Origin: Chloroflexota bacterium
Lineage (GTDB): Bacteria; Chloroflexota; Anaerolineae; Anaerolineales; UBA11579
Length of the DNA stretch: 64,000 nucleotides
Direction: 5' to 3'
Assembly: GCA_019456165.1 (NCBI GenBank)
Contig: VRUJ01000001.1
Coordinates: 146,574-210,573, forward strand
Shown: one piece after another, positions 57,023 to 64,000 of the stretch
Numbering within the stretch: the first letter of the stretch is position 1
Layout: every line of letters starts with the position of its first letter
The notes under the pieces: model-generated
Told to the model about the DNA's origin: nothing
The model's input: the letters and a program-made list of their open reading frames with translations, nothing else
The model's database searches: none
Made by a program: the position numbers and the translations under genes

Positions 57023-58378
57023 TTAGAAAAGAAAAAATCCGTTATCTCTGGGGCAAAATTTGCTCCCAAGACCACCACAAATACAATTAATTGGATACCA
57101 ATAACTCCAAGCAATGCCCAGGTGGGTGCCAGTTATATTCAAGCCGAGGGTGTTGCCCAACACCTGGTTGTTGCTGGTTCCATTGAGCATAAAGATGCCT
57201 GTATCGGTATTGCCGGAGATCAGGTTGCCCTCCCCAAAACCAGATCCTCCGACCACCACCCCAGACGCAGTCCCCAGTCTGATGCCATCCCGGTTGGGCA
57301 CTGCAATGTTGCCTGTCGCGTCGGTGCCGATGAAATTTCCATGAATGAGCACGCCCGGTGAGTCAAAAATTTGAATCCCTTCATTGGTGTTACCTGAGAT
57401 CACATTGCCCTGTCCGGCCCCGCTGCCCCCGATCAAGTTGTTACTTGATAATGAGCCGCTTAAAGATATGCCGCGCTGGTTGGGGATAGCTATTGACCCG
57501 CTGGCATCTAACCCAATGAGATTGTTCTGCAAAACATTATCCGCGGTGTTATGACCAATATCTACTCCAGCGATGGTATTGCCTGAGATCACATTATTTA
57601 TAAGTTGGGTACCGCTGGTCATTTCAAATAGCCAAACACCAACCGCCTGTGCGCCCAGGGCGGCAGTTCCACTCGTATTCGTGCCAATCATGTTATCCAG
57701 AATCATTAACCCGGAGACAGGTAAGAAGCCAAAAGAGGCAACCGCGATCCCTTGTGCGCCGTTATCGGAGATAGTGTTATTGAGGATTTGGCTGTTATCC
57801 CCTCCTCCGACCTTGATGCCCATTCCCCCGTTACCTAACGGGGCTGAACCGGAAGCATCCGTGCCGATTTTATTGCCTTCGATGATTACAGTACTGGGGA
57901 TAGGAAAAGTGGATGCGGACCAATACCCGACAGATATTCCCTGGTTTCCATTGCCGGAAATCACATTGTTCAGGATGGTGGTATCAGGTGAGTGCATAAC
58001 CGCGACACCGGTGTTGGTGTTGCCCACTGCCGAGGTCCCGCTGGAATCTGTGCCGATCATGTTATCCTGAATGAGCACGCCGCTCGGGAATCCAGAACCC
58101 CCGAGGCAAATGAGGGGACAGGTGCTGGCAACTAGCACGCCGGTGTCATTACCTGAAATCACGTTATCCCGGATTTCCACAGTGGAGACCCCACTGAAGA
58201 TGCCAATACCAGCCAACCCCGCATTACCATTCGCCGAGACCCCATCGGGTTCTACGCCGATAAAATTATGCTCAATCAGCACGTTGCTGACGCCTGATCC
58301 CTCCACCAGGATGCCGCCAGAAGTCCAGGTGAGAATGGAAAAGCCTCGAATAATCGTATCCCCCCGGCTTGCACCCAA
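57023..58378 (-). pseudogene. Beta-helix surface protein, middle fragment
   Basis: 451 residues in a second frame, from TTG 58378. It is built of parallel beta-helix repeats: NVISGNDTG, NMIGTDSSGTSAVGN, NNVISGNGNQGI and so on about every 23 residues, as in right-handed beta-helix (CASH/polymorphic outer-protein-like) proteins. The last normal repeat is NTLGLNITGTHLGI. The following 25 residues, up to the stop at 57023, no longer fit the repeat. The frame joins the N-terminal fragment near 58380-58420. Confidence 0.75.
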
Positions 58379-58761
58379 AATCCAGGCGCTAAGCCAAGCC
58401 CCAGCGGGGTTACAGCCAGAGGGTTCGCTCCCGACCAGGCGACCATAATCTGCGGTGAGCCAGAATAACCTGATTGGGTAGTCGCATCAATTGTGGTGCC
58501 CGGGTCGGTCAAGATCAAAGGCGCATTCAGAAGGATAAGGTGGGCTCCACTCCCCGGAATGTTGAAGGTAATGGTGTCTGGCCCGGGGTTGGCGTTAGCA
58601 GCCTCAACTGCCTCCCGCAGGGTGCAGTTTGCGGCGTCACACGGGCCAGATGAATCGCCAATATCATTGACCTCAAAGGATAAAGCGCCCACGGGGGCAG
58701 GGAATGCAAACATAACTCCAATAATTAACAATATCAGCTGAACATTAAATTTCCTCATCAT
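58276..58761 (-). pseudogene. Beta-helix surface protein, N-terminal fragment (CSLREA-like)
   Basis: ATG 58761 has GAGGAG upstream. A signal peptide (MMRKFNVQLILLIIGVMF, cleavage after about 27) is followed by FEVNDIGDSSGPCDAANCTLREAVEAAN, the CSLREA motif that opens many exported beta-helix proteins of Chloroflexota and others, and TIDATTQSGYSGSPQI. The frame should pass into the middle fragment near LAVTPLGLGLA; instead it runs on in a wrong frame to a stop at 58276. A one-base change in the C- and G-rich run would restore it. Confidence 0.75.
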
Positions 58762-58945
58762 GGAAGTTCTCCTCTTGATTTAAGCAGAAAGCCCAGACGA
58801 TGATGATTTCCCCAGTTATCTTTGTTGAGGGCTTAAGCGAGCATGCACACTGCTATATTCTGCTCATTTTGACCGACAATATATTCTATTTTACACTAAA
58901 ATACACTATTAGAGTGTAATCCCTTTGTTGTTCCACTGTATAAAC

Positions 58946-58974
58946 TTGACACCCACACTCTACCTCGTTATACT
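58946..58974 (+). promoter_or_regulatory. Consensus promoter of the thiamine operon
   Basis: TTGACA (58946-58951), 17 bases, TATACT (58969-58974). Transcription should start near 58981, about 15 bases before the riboswitch. Confidence 0.85.
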
Positions 58975-58995
58975 TTGTAGGTATTAATATAAGCA

Positions 58996-59083
58996 CGGGG
59001 AGCTCGGAGTAGCTGGGCTGAGATGCAGGCCGTTTGCCTGCGACCCGCGAACCTGATCCGGATAATGCCGGCGGAGGAATCAC
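58996..59083 (+). ncRNA. TPP riboswitch (THI element)
   Basis: GGGGAGC at the 5' side, CTGAGA at 59018-59023 (pyrimidine-sensing loop), then a variable P3 stem (GCAGGC/GCCTGC), ACCCGCGAACCTGATC at 59043-59058, and GGATAATGCCGGCGGAGG (59060-59077). These are the conserved blocks of the thiamine-pyrophosphate aptamer. The genes below it are all for thiamine. The 3' side can pair alternatively with the terminator downstream. Confidence 0.95.
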
Positions 59084-59096
59084 ACTACTCACAAAG

Positions 59097-59122
59097 AATC
59101 CCTCCGCTGGTGGAGGGATTTT
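59097..59122 (+). terminator. Riboswitch expression platform: terminator also covering the thiN ribosome site
   Basis: AATCCCTCC (59097-59105), loop GCTGGT, GGAGGGATT (59112-59120), then TT. CCTCCGC (59101-59107) is also complementary to GCGGAGG (59071-59077) in the aptamer's 3' end, giving an antiterminator when TPP is absent. GGAGGG of the 3' arm lies 8 bases before the TTG start of thiN and is probably its Shine-Dalgarno, so the stem may block translation too. Confidence 0.8.
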
Positions 59123-59125
59123 CTG

Positions 59126-59761
59126 TTGCGTGCAGTTATCTTTGCCAATGGGGAGCTGAACGACCTCGAGGCCGCAAAGGCTGACATACAGGCAAGCGAC
59201 CTGTTTATCGCCTCTGACGGCGGCGCGCGCTACTGCCTGGCTCTGGGATTGACCCCAGATGCTGTCATCGGTGATTTTGACTCGATTTCCAAAATTGATT
59301 TACAAACTCTTGAAACAGCAGGCAGCCATATCATCCGTCACCCAACCCGCAAAGACGAAACCGATTTAGAGCTGGCGCTGCTCCATGCCCAAACCTTGGG
59401 AGCAGAAGAAGTTCTCGTCCTGGGGGGATTGGGGGGCCGCTGGGATCAATCCTTAGCCAACATCTTGCTCCCCACCCATCCTAAGCTCAGCGGTTTGAAA
59501 ATCACCTTCTTGGAAGGTTCCCAGCGCATCTTTCTGGTGACTGATGAGATCACTTTCTCTGGTTTACCTGGGGATACCGTTTCTCTGATCCCAGTTGGCG
59601 GAGATGTGATTGGGATTACGACAACAGGTCTAGAATACCCGCTGGTAGATGAAGCGCTCTACTTTGGTGAAACCCGGGGGGTGAGCAATGTTTTGGATGG
59701 AAGGGAAGCGAGCGTAAAAGTGCAAGCTGGACAATTAATTTGTGTAGTGATAAGTCAATAA
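59126..59761 (+). CDS. thiN: Thiamine pyrophosphokinase
   Basis: 211 residues. Transfers pyrophosphate from ATP to thiamine to make the cofactor TPP. ASDGGARYCLALGLTPDAVIGDFDSI carries the acidic residues that bind Mg and thiamine, HPTRKDETDLELAL is the second block, and LGGLGGRWDQSLANI the third. The start is TTG 59126, directly after the riboswitch terminator. Its place, first under the TPP riboswitch and followed by an importer, says that the cell salvages external thiamine. The pathway for new synthesis is not in the window. Confidence 0.95.
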   Translation: MRAVIFANGELNDLEAAKADIQASDLFIASDGGARYCLALGLTPDAVIGDFDSISKIDLQTLETAGSHIIRHPTRKDETDLELALLHAQTLGAEEVLVLGGLGGRWDQSLANILLPTHPKLSGLKITFLEGSQRIFLVTDEITFSGLPGDTVSLIPVGGDVIGITTTGLEYPLVDEALYFGETRGVSNVLDGREASVKVQAGQLICVVISQ

Positions 59762-59842
59762 GAAAAGGTAATCTGGTAATTAGGATATTAGGTATGTGGC
59801 ATATCGCCCCAATGACTGATTATTGATCTTGAGGAGTTTTAA

Positions 59843-60889
59843 ATGAAAAAAAACAGAATATTTTTGCTACTAACATTTTCCCTGGTTTTTGCTGCCTGCG
59901 CGTCGGTTCCAACCACGCCCGCGGCACAGACCTTGACTGTGATGACGCATGACTCATTTGCCGTATCGGATGAAGTTGTGGATGCTTTCGAGGCTGAGAA
60001 TGATGCAATCGTGCAATTCATCCTTGTGGGCGATGCAGGTACCGCGCTCACTCAGGCTGTTTTGGCGGCCGGCAATCCCCTCGCAGATGTATTTTATGGC
60101 GTTGATAACACTTTCCTAAGCCGCGCTCTGGATGCAGGAATTTTTGAAGCCTATGATTCGCCGTTATTGGCCAATATTCCGGAGCAATTCAAGCTTGACA
60201 GCCAAAACCGTGCTCTACCGGTAGACTACGGGGATGTGTGTCTGAACTATGAGGTTGCCTATTTCGACGACCGCTACATCAGTCCTCCAGGTAGCCTTGA
60301 AGATCTATTATTACCAGAGTTCGAGGGTATGTTAGTAGTACAAAACCCGGTTACATCTTCTCCTGGCCTGGCATTCCTACTGGCCACCATAGGGCACTTT
60401 GGGGAAGATGGCTACCTGGATTATTGGCAGGGCTTAGTTGATAATGATGTCTTGGTGGTCAACGATTGGGAAACTGCATACTATACAGAATTCAGTCGTT
60501 GGGGGGGGACTCGGCCTATCGTAGTCTCCTACGGTTCCAGCCCGCCATTTGAGATCATATTTGCAGAACAACCAATGCAAGAACCACCCACCGAGGTAGT
60601 CGTCGCGGACGGCTCCTGCTTCCGGCAGATAGAATTTGTCGGTATCTTGGAAGGCACCCAGAACCGTGAACTGGCCGAAAAATGGGTGGATTTCATGCTC
60701 TCGCCTACTTTCCAAGAAGACATCCCGTTACAGATGTTCGTCTTCCCGATCAACCCAGATGCCAGACTCGATGAGACTTTTGTCGAATTCATGGCTGTTC
60801 CTGACCAACCAGCTTTCGTCAGCCCGGAGGATATCGCCTCCAAGCGTGAAACCTGGATCGAAGACTGGCGCGAGATAGTATTGCGTTGA
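59843..60889 (+). CDS. thiB: Thiamine ABC transporter substrate-binding lipoprotein
   Basis: 348 residues. The signal peptide ends in lipobox FAAC (C19), so the protein is lipid-anchored outside. The type-2 periplasmic-binding fold has TLTVMTHDSFAVSDEVVDAF at its start (close to ThiB), LADVFYGVDNTFLS and LPVDYGDVCLNYE. ThiB/TbpA-like proteins bind thiamine and its phosphates. ATG 59843 follows GAGGAG. The position under a TPP riboswitch supports thiamine over iron, the other ligand of this family. The permease starts 4 bases before its end. Confidence 0.9.
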   Translation: MKKNRIFLLLTFSLVFAACASVPTTPAAQTLTVMTHDSFAVSDEVVDAFEAENDAIVQFILVGDAGTALTQAVLAAGNPLADVFYGVDNTFLSRALDAGIFEAYDSPLLANIPEQFKLDSQNRALPVDYGDVCLNYEVAYFDDRYISPPGSLEDLLLPEFEGMLVVQNPVTSSPGLAFLLATIGHFGEDGYLDYWQGLVDNDVLVVNDWETAYYTEFSRWGGTRPIVVSYGSSPPFEIIFAEQPMQEPPTEVVVADGSCFRQIEFVGILEGTQNRELAEKWVDFMLSPTFQEDIPLQMFVFPINPDARLDETFVEFMAVPDQPAFVSPEDIASKRETWIEDWREIVLR

Positions 60890-62598
60890 AAAAAACCCTC
60901 TCTCGCCCCAAGATACGGACATTATTTCTGTGGGCTTTACCGCTGTCTTTTATGGGGTTGTTTTATTTCTACCCTCTAGGCAGCATTCTGGGGATAAGCT
61001 TTGCCCGCGGAGAAACGAACCTGACTTCCGGGATTATTGACGCGCTGGCCTCTCCCTCAGTGCGCGGCGTGCTGTGGTTCACCATCTGGCAAGCGACGCT
61101 CTCAACCCTGTTGACTTTGTTGATCGGGCTGCCGGGGGCGTACCTGTTTGCACGCTACGACTTTCGCGGCAAGGCGTTTTTGCGCACGCTAACCGGGATC
61201 CCTTTCGTTATGCCAACCCTGGTAGTAGCTACAGCCTTCAATGCTTTGCTGGGATCTAGCGGGTGGCTCAATATAGGTTTGATGTCCGCATTCAACCTTG
61301 CAGAACCACCTATCCAATTTGCATATACCCTGGGCGCAATCCTGCTGGCGCACGTGTTTTACAACACTACCATCGTCCTGCGAATCGTCGGAGATTTTTG
61401 GGCGCATCTTAACCCACGCTTGGAGCAAGCGGGACGCGTTTTGGGAGCAAATCGTTGGCAGACAGCCCGACAAGTGACCTTGCCCCTTCTCGCTCCCGCG
61501 ATTGCTGCGGCTGCGCTGTTGGTCTTTATTTTCGATTTCACATCATTTGGCGTCATCCTGATTCTGGGTGGGCCGCGCTTTGCCACCTTGGAGGTTGAGA
61601 TATTCACTGTAAGCCAGTTTAATCTGCCATTAGCAGCCTCTCTCTCGGCCCTGCAATTGGCTTGCACTCTAGGCCTCACAGTAGCTTACACACGTTTGAG
61701 CGCCCGACTGGCGCGCCCATTATCTCTGCGCCCACACAGCCATGCTTTGCGAAAATTAAACACCTGGCGGCGGCGAGTGTTTTCTGGTGGCATGATATTA
61801 TTTTTATTGGTGATGTTTGTATCACCCCTGGCTGCATTGGGAGCGCGCTCTTTCACTCGCCTGGAGCCAGAACGCCGCCAACGGACGGAAGTCGAGGGTG
61901 GTTTTACCTTGGATTTCTACAAGGAATTGGCTAATAACGAACGCGCCTCGATGTTTTACGCTCCGCCCAGCAAAGCCATCTCGATCTCCCTTGGCTATGC
62001 TGTTATCACGGTGTTTTTTGCGCTTGCATTAGGACTGCCGGCTGCCTGGGCTTTGGCGCGCCAGACAAATTCGCTTTTTAACTCGCTGGTTGATCCTATA
62101 TTAATGCTGCCATTAGGGACTTCGGCGGTTACTTTGGGGTTGGGCCTCATCGTTGCCTTAGATCATCCCCCGATAGACCTGCGTGCTTCGCCTATCCTTC
62201 TGCCTTTGGCGCATACCTTGGTAGCTTTCCCCTTTGTCGTACGCAGCCTGGCCCCTGCCTTGCGCAGCATACAGCCGCGTTTACGTCAGGCCGCCGCGGT
62301 GTTGGGCGCGACTCCCGGCCAGGTGCTGCGCTACGTGGACCTACCTTTGGTGGGCCGCGCTGTTTTGGTAGCTGCCACCTTCGCATTCACGATTTCGCTA
62401 GGCGAATTCGGAGCTAGCGCGCTGATCGCTCGTCCGGAGTTTCCCACCATTCCGGTGATGATCTACCGCTTTCTTTCCCAACCCGGCGGCTTGAATTTTG
62501 GGCAGGCTCTCGCGCTCAGCTCTATCCTGATGGTCGTCACAGCGGCAAGTATGCTGGCGATTGACCGGCTGCGGATTGCAGATATTGGAGAATTCTGA
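60886..62598 (+). CDS. thiP: Thiamine ABC transporter permease (fused two-domain)
   Basis: 570 residues, about 12 membrane segments in two homologous halves, as in ThiP/FbpB-type permeases. Each half has an EAA loop: AGRVLGANRWQTARQVTLP and AAVLGATPGQVLRYVDLP, which dock with the ATPase. The start is TTG 60886, overlapping the thiB stop (TTGA), so translation is coupled. Confidence 0.9.
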   Translation: MKKTLSRPKIRTLFLWALPLSFMGLFYFYPLGSILGISFARGETNLTSGIIDALASPSVRGVLWFTIWQATLSTLLTLLIGLPGAYLFARYDFRGKAFLRTLTGIPFVMPTLVVATAFNALLGSSGWLNIGLMSAFNLAEPPIQFAYTLGAILLAHVFYNTTIVLRIVGDFWAHLNPRLEQAGRVLGANRWQTARQVTLPLLAPAIAAAALLVFIFDFTSFGVILILGGPRFATLEVEIFTVSQFNLPLAASLSALQLACTLGLTVAYTRLSARLARPLSLRPHSHALRKLNTWRRRVFSGGMILFLLVMFVSPLAALGARSFTRLEPERRQRTEVEGGFTLDFYKELANNERASMFYAPPSKAISISLGYAVITVFFALALGLPAAWALARQTNSLFNSLVDPILMLPLGTSAVTLGLGLIVALDHPPIDLRASPILLPLAHTLVAFPFVVRSLAPALRSIQPRLRQAAAVLGATPGQVLRYVDLPLVGRAVLVAATFAFTISLGEFGASALIARPEFPTIPVMIYRFLSQPGGLNFGQALALSSILMVVTAASMLAIDRLRIADIGEF

Positions 62599-62613
62599 GG
62601 TTCTTTTAAGATG

Positions 62614-62675
62614 GCCACAAAGACACGAAGACACAAAGGGACTAAATCTTGGTGACTTAGTGCCTTCGTGGTAAT
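62614..62675. repeat. Inverted intergenic repeat between permease and ATPase genes
   Basis: GCCACAAAGACACGAAGACA on the left and, reversed, ACCACGAAGGCACTAAGTCA on the right form an imperfect 24-base inverted repeat around a short centre. The CCACnAAGnCACnAAG pattern is a common dispersed palindrome. It lies inside the operon, 15 bases after the permease stop. Confidence 0.6.
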
Positions 62676-62684
62676 AAAAATACC

Positions 62685-63719
62685 ATGACTCTAAAACTTC
62701 AAAACCTCCACAAAAAATTCGGAAAGACCCGCGCGTTGCGTGGGGTCTCATTTGAGGTTACCCAGGGTGAGATCGCGGCTGTGCTCGGACCCAGCGGCTG
62801 TGGTAAATCCACATTACTCTCCGTGATCGCAGGCTTGGAATTGCCCGACCAAGGAGAAATCTATTGGGAGGGCGATAATCTCGCAAATATCCCATCCCAC
62901 CGGCGTGGATTTGGGCTCATGTTTCAGGATTTTATGCTTTTCCCACATAAAAACGTCTACCACAATGTGGCTTTTGGGCTGCAAATGGCCAAACTTGAAA
63001 AGCCAGGGATCGAAGCACGCGTTGCTGAAACGCTGGAACTGGTTGGTCTTCCCGGATTTGGAGATCGGGATGTCAACCAGCTCTCTGGCGGGGAGCAGCA
63101 GCGCGTGGCACTGGCGCGCTCTTTGGCTCCAAAACCGCGCTTGCTAATGCTGGATGAGCCGCTTGGCTCGCTTGACCGTGCTCTACGCGAACGTTTGTTG
63201 TCCGATCTGCACACGATCTTGAAGGAATCGGTCCAAACCACGTTATATATCACCCACGATCAGGAAGAAGCCTACGTAATCGCCGACCGCATCGTGGTGA
63301 TGGATGCTGGAAAGGTAGCCCAAATCGGCTCACCCCATACAATCTACACTCAACCCGCTTCGCTTTTCGTGGCCCGTTTCCTGGGGTTGAGCAATTTGTT
63401 TCCCGGGGAGGTTCATGAGGTGGGTGGAAAAAAGGTTTTAGAAACCCCCATAGGAATGCTGCCCGCTCCAGACGGTTTTGCTGGTAGGGTGACAGTATTG
63501 CTGCGACCGGATGCTGTACATTTGGATGGAAATGGGGAATTCAAGCTCCAAGGCAAGCTGCTTGAGCGCACTTTCCGAGGGGTCACATCTCATTTGGAAG
63601 TTGAGGTGAATGGTGAACGTCTGACCTTTGAGATTTTATCCAGCGTCGTTTTGCCCAAGGTGGGAGAGATGATTAGTCTCAGTTTCGACCCAAAGGAAGC
63701 AGTGCAGTTAATTGATTGA
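62685..63719 (+). CDS. thiQ: Thiamine ABC transporter ATP-binding protein
   Basis: 344 residues. Walker A GPSGCGKST (35-43), signature LSGGEQQR (133-140), Walker B LLMLDEPLG, and the switch His in YITHDQEEAYV. Residues about 240-344 are a TOBE-like C-terminal domain, which classical ThiQ (about 230 residues) lacks and FbpC/PotA-type ATPases have. The function follows from the operon. No good ribosome site is seen before ATG 62685; the inverted repeat lies there instead. Confidence 0.9.
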   Translation: MTLKLQNLHKKFGKTRALRGVSFEVTQGEIAAVLGPSGCGKSTLLSVIAGLELPDQGEIYWEGDNLANIPSHRRGFGLMFQDFMLFPHKNVYHNVAFGLQMAKLEKPGIEARVAETLELVGLPGFGDRDVNQLSGGEQQRVALARSLAPKPRLLMLDEPLGSLDRALRERLLSDLHTILKESVQTTLYITHDQEEAYVIADRIVVMDAGKVAQIGSPHTIYTQPASLFVARFLGLSNLFPGEVHEVGGKKVLETPIGMLPAPDGFAGRVTVLLRPDAVHLDGNGEFKLQGKLLERTFRGVTSHLEVEVNGERLTFEILSSVVLPKVGEMISLSFDPKEAVQLID

Positions 63720-64000
63720 CCTAGTAAATAATCTCAATAATTATTTTTTTAGTTTTTCCCGGTCTAATGTAACCTCTCACTAAAATAGTCGGTTTTGTAA
63801 TTAAAATTGGGGTTTTTTACTGTATAATCAAGGTAAGTTTATTGTTATTGGGAACGATTCCACCCATAATGGCCAGATAAAATAAAGTAGTGCGACATTT
63901 TGTAATTAAAAGTTAGAGGCACCCTAGTACTCAGTCAGGGTGAATAAGATGGAATAAAACTTGCATCCATGAGAACTAAAAAGCAGGAGGTTCTGAAGAT
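63720..64000 (+). other. Intergenic region and start signal of an unseen gene
   Basis: AT-rich. After thiQ a weak AT hairpin with a T7 run (about 63725-63752) may be a terminator. TATAAT at 63823-63828 is a possible -10. TTTTGTAATTAAAA occurs twice, at 63794-63807 and 63898-63911. CACCCT/AGGGTG forms a short hairpin around 63921-63943. At the edge AGGAGG (63985-63990) is followed, after 8 bases, by AT at 63999-64000, so a gene probably begins there. Confidence 0.4.

Noticed and set aside
57573..58448. Plus-strand frames opposite the beta-helix gene
   Set aside because: Repetitive reverse readings of the beta-helix repeats; no ribosome sites or recognisable domains.
1..64000. CRISPR arrays, tRNA or rRNA genes, transposases, prophage
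   Set aside because: Looked for in the intergenic parts and among the proteins; none found.

Overview
The window reads as chromosomal DNA of a Chloroflexota bacterium, most likely class Anaerolineae. The evidence is a bacterial housekeeping set (ffh, rpsP, khpA, rimM, dprA, topA, greA, lepA, rpoC, gyrA) mixed with traits typical of that phylum: an archaeal-style isopentenyl phosphate kinase next to mevalonate kinase, two Chlor_Arch_YYY (DUF2298) giant membrane proteins, a topoisomerase I with an N-terminal DUF5679 zinc domain, and a ribosomal protein S16 with a long C-terminal extension. TTG or GTG starts are frequent (ffh, dprA, topA, plsC, thiN, thiP). Several genes have a -10 box so close to the start codon that their mRNAs may be leaderless. 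I see no tRNA, rRNA, CRISPR array, prophage or insertion sequence.

Layout. 1-2.45 kb (minus): an AT-rich restriction-modification pair, with the endonuclease cut by the window edge. 2.5-3.4 kb (minus): degV. 3.6-6.8 kb (plus): ffh and the rpsP-khpA-rimM group, with a terminator-like hairpin inside the start of rimM. 7.1-11.8 kb (plus): dprA-manC-topA. 12-13 kb: a two-pass membrane protein of unknown function, convergent with greA. 13.75-17.2 kb (minus): a nuclease lipoprotein gene broken by an in-frame TAG, then ipk, mvk and a UbiA prenyltransferase. 17.5-20.2 kb (plus): tlyA and lepA.

20.15-35.8 kb (plus) is a continuous block of eight membrane and glycan genes: AglD-type flippase, GT4 glycosyltransferase, two SAM methyltransferases, a GT39-like protein, an 1804-residue GT39/Chlor_Arch_YYY fusion, an 853-residue Chlor_Arch_YYY protein and another GT39-like protein. 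Together with manC (GDP-mannose), mvk/ipk (isoprenoid precursors) and the UbiA enzyme elsewhere in the window, it suggests a polyprenyl-phosphate-sugar surface glycosylation pathway. That link is inference. cmk, plsC and a large orphan histidine kinase follow. rpoC (40.9-45.2 kb) stands alone, without rpoB, behind a strong promoter and a 13-bp leader hairpin. gyrA (47.0-49.7 kb) has a degenerate GyrA box and a lysine-rich tail.

45.3-46.7 kb and 52.4-58.8 kb (minus) hold broken or unusual genes, mostly for exported proteins: a frameshifted beta-propeller lipoprotein, an internally deleted phosphotransferase, two near-identical tandem lipoprotein genes whose signal peptides are in frame only after a -1 shift on an A7 tract, and a beta-helix surface protein in three frames. 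Between them lie PhzF, a 48-residue charged ORF, an SGNH hydrolase and an isoprenylcysteine-methyltransferase-like protein. 58.9-63.7 kb (plus) is a thiamine operon: consensus promoter, TPP riboswitch, terminator that also covers the Shine-Dalgarno, then thiN and a thiB-thiP-thiQ-like ABC importer. At the right edge a Shine-Dalgarno points to a gene starting at about the last base.
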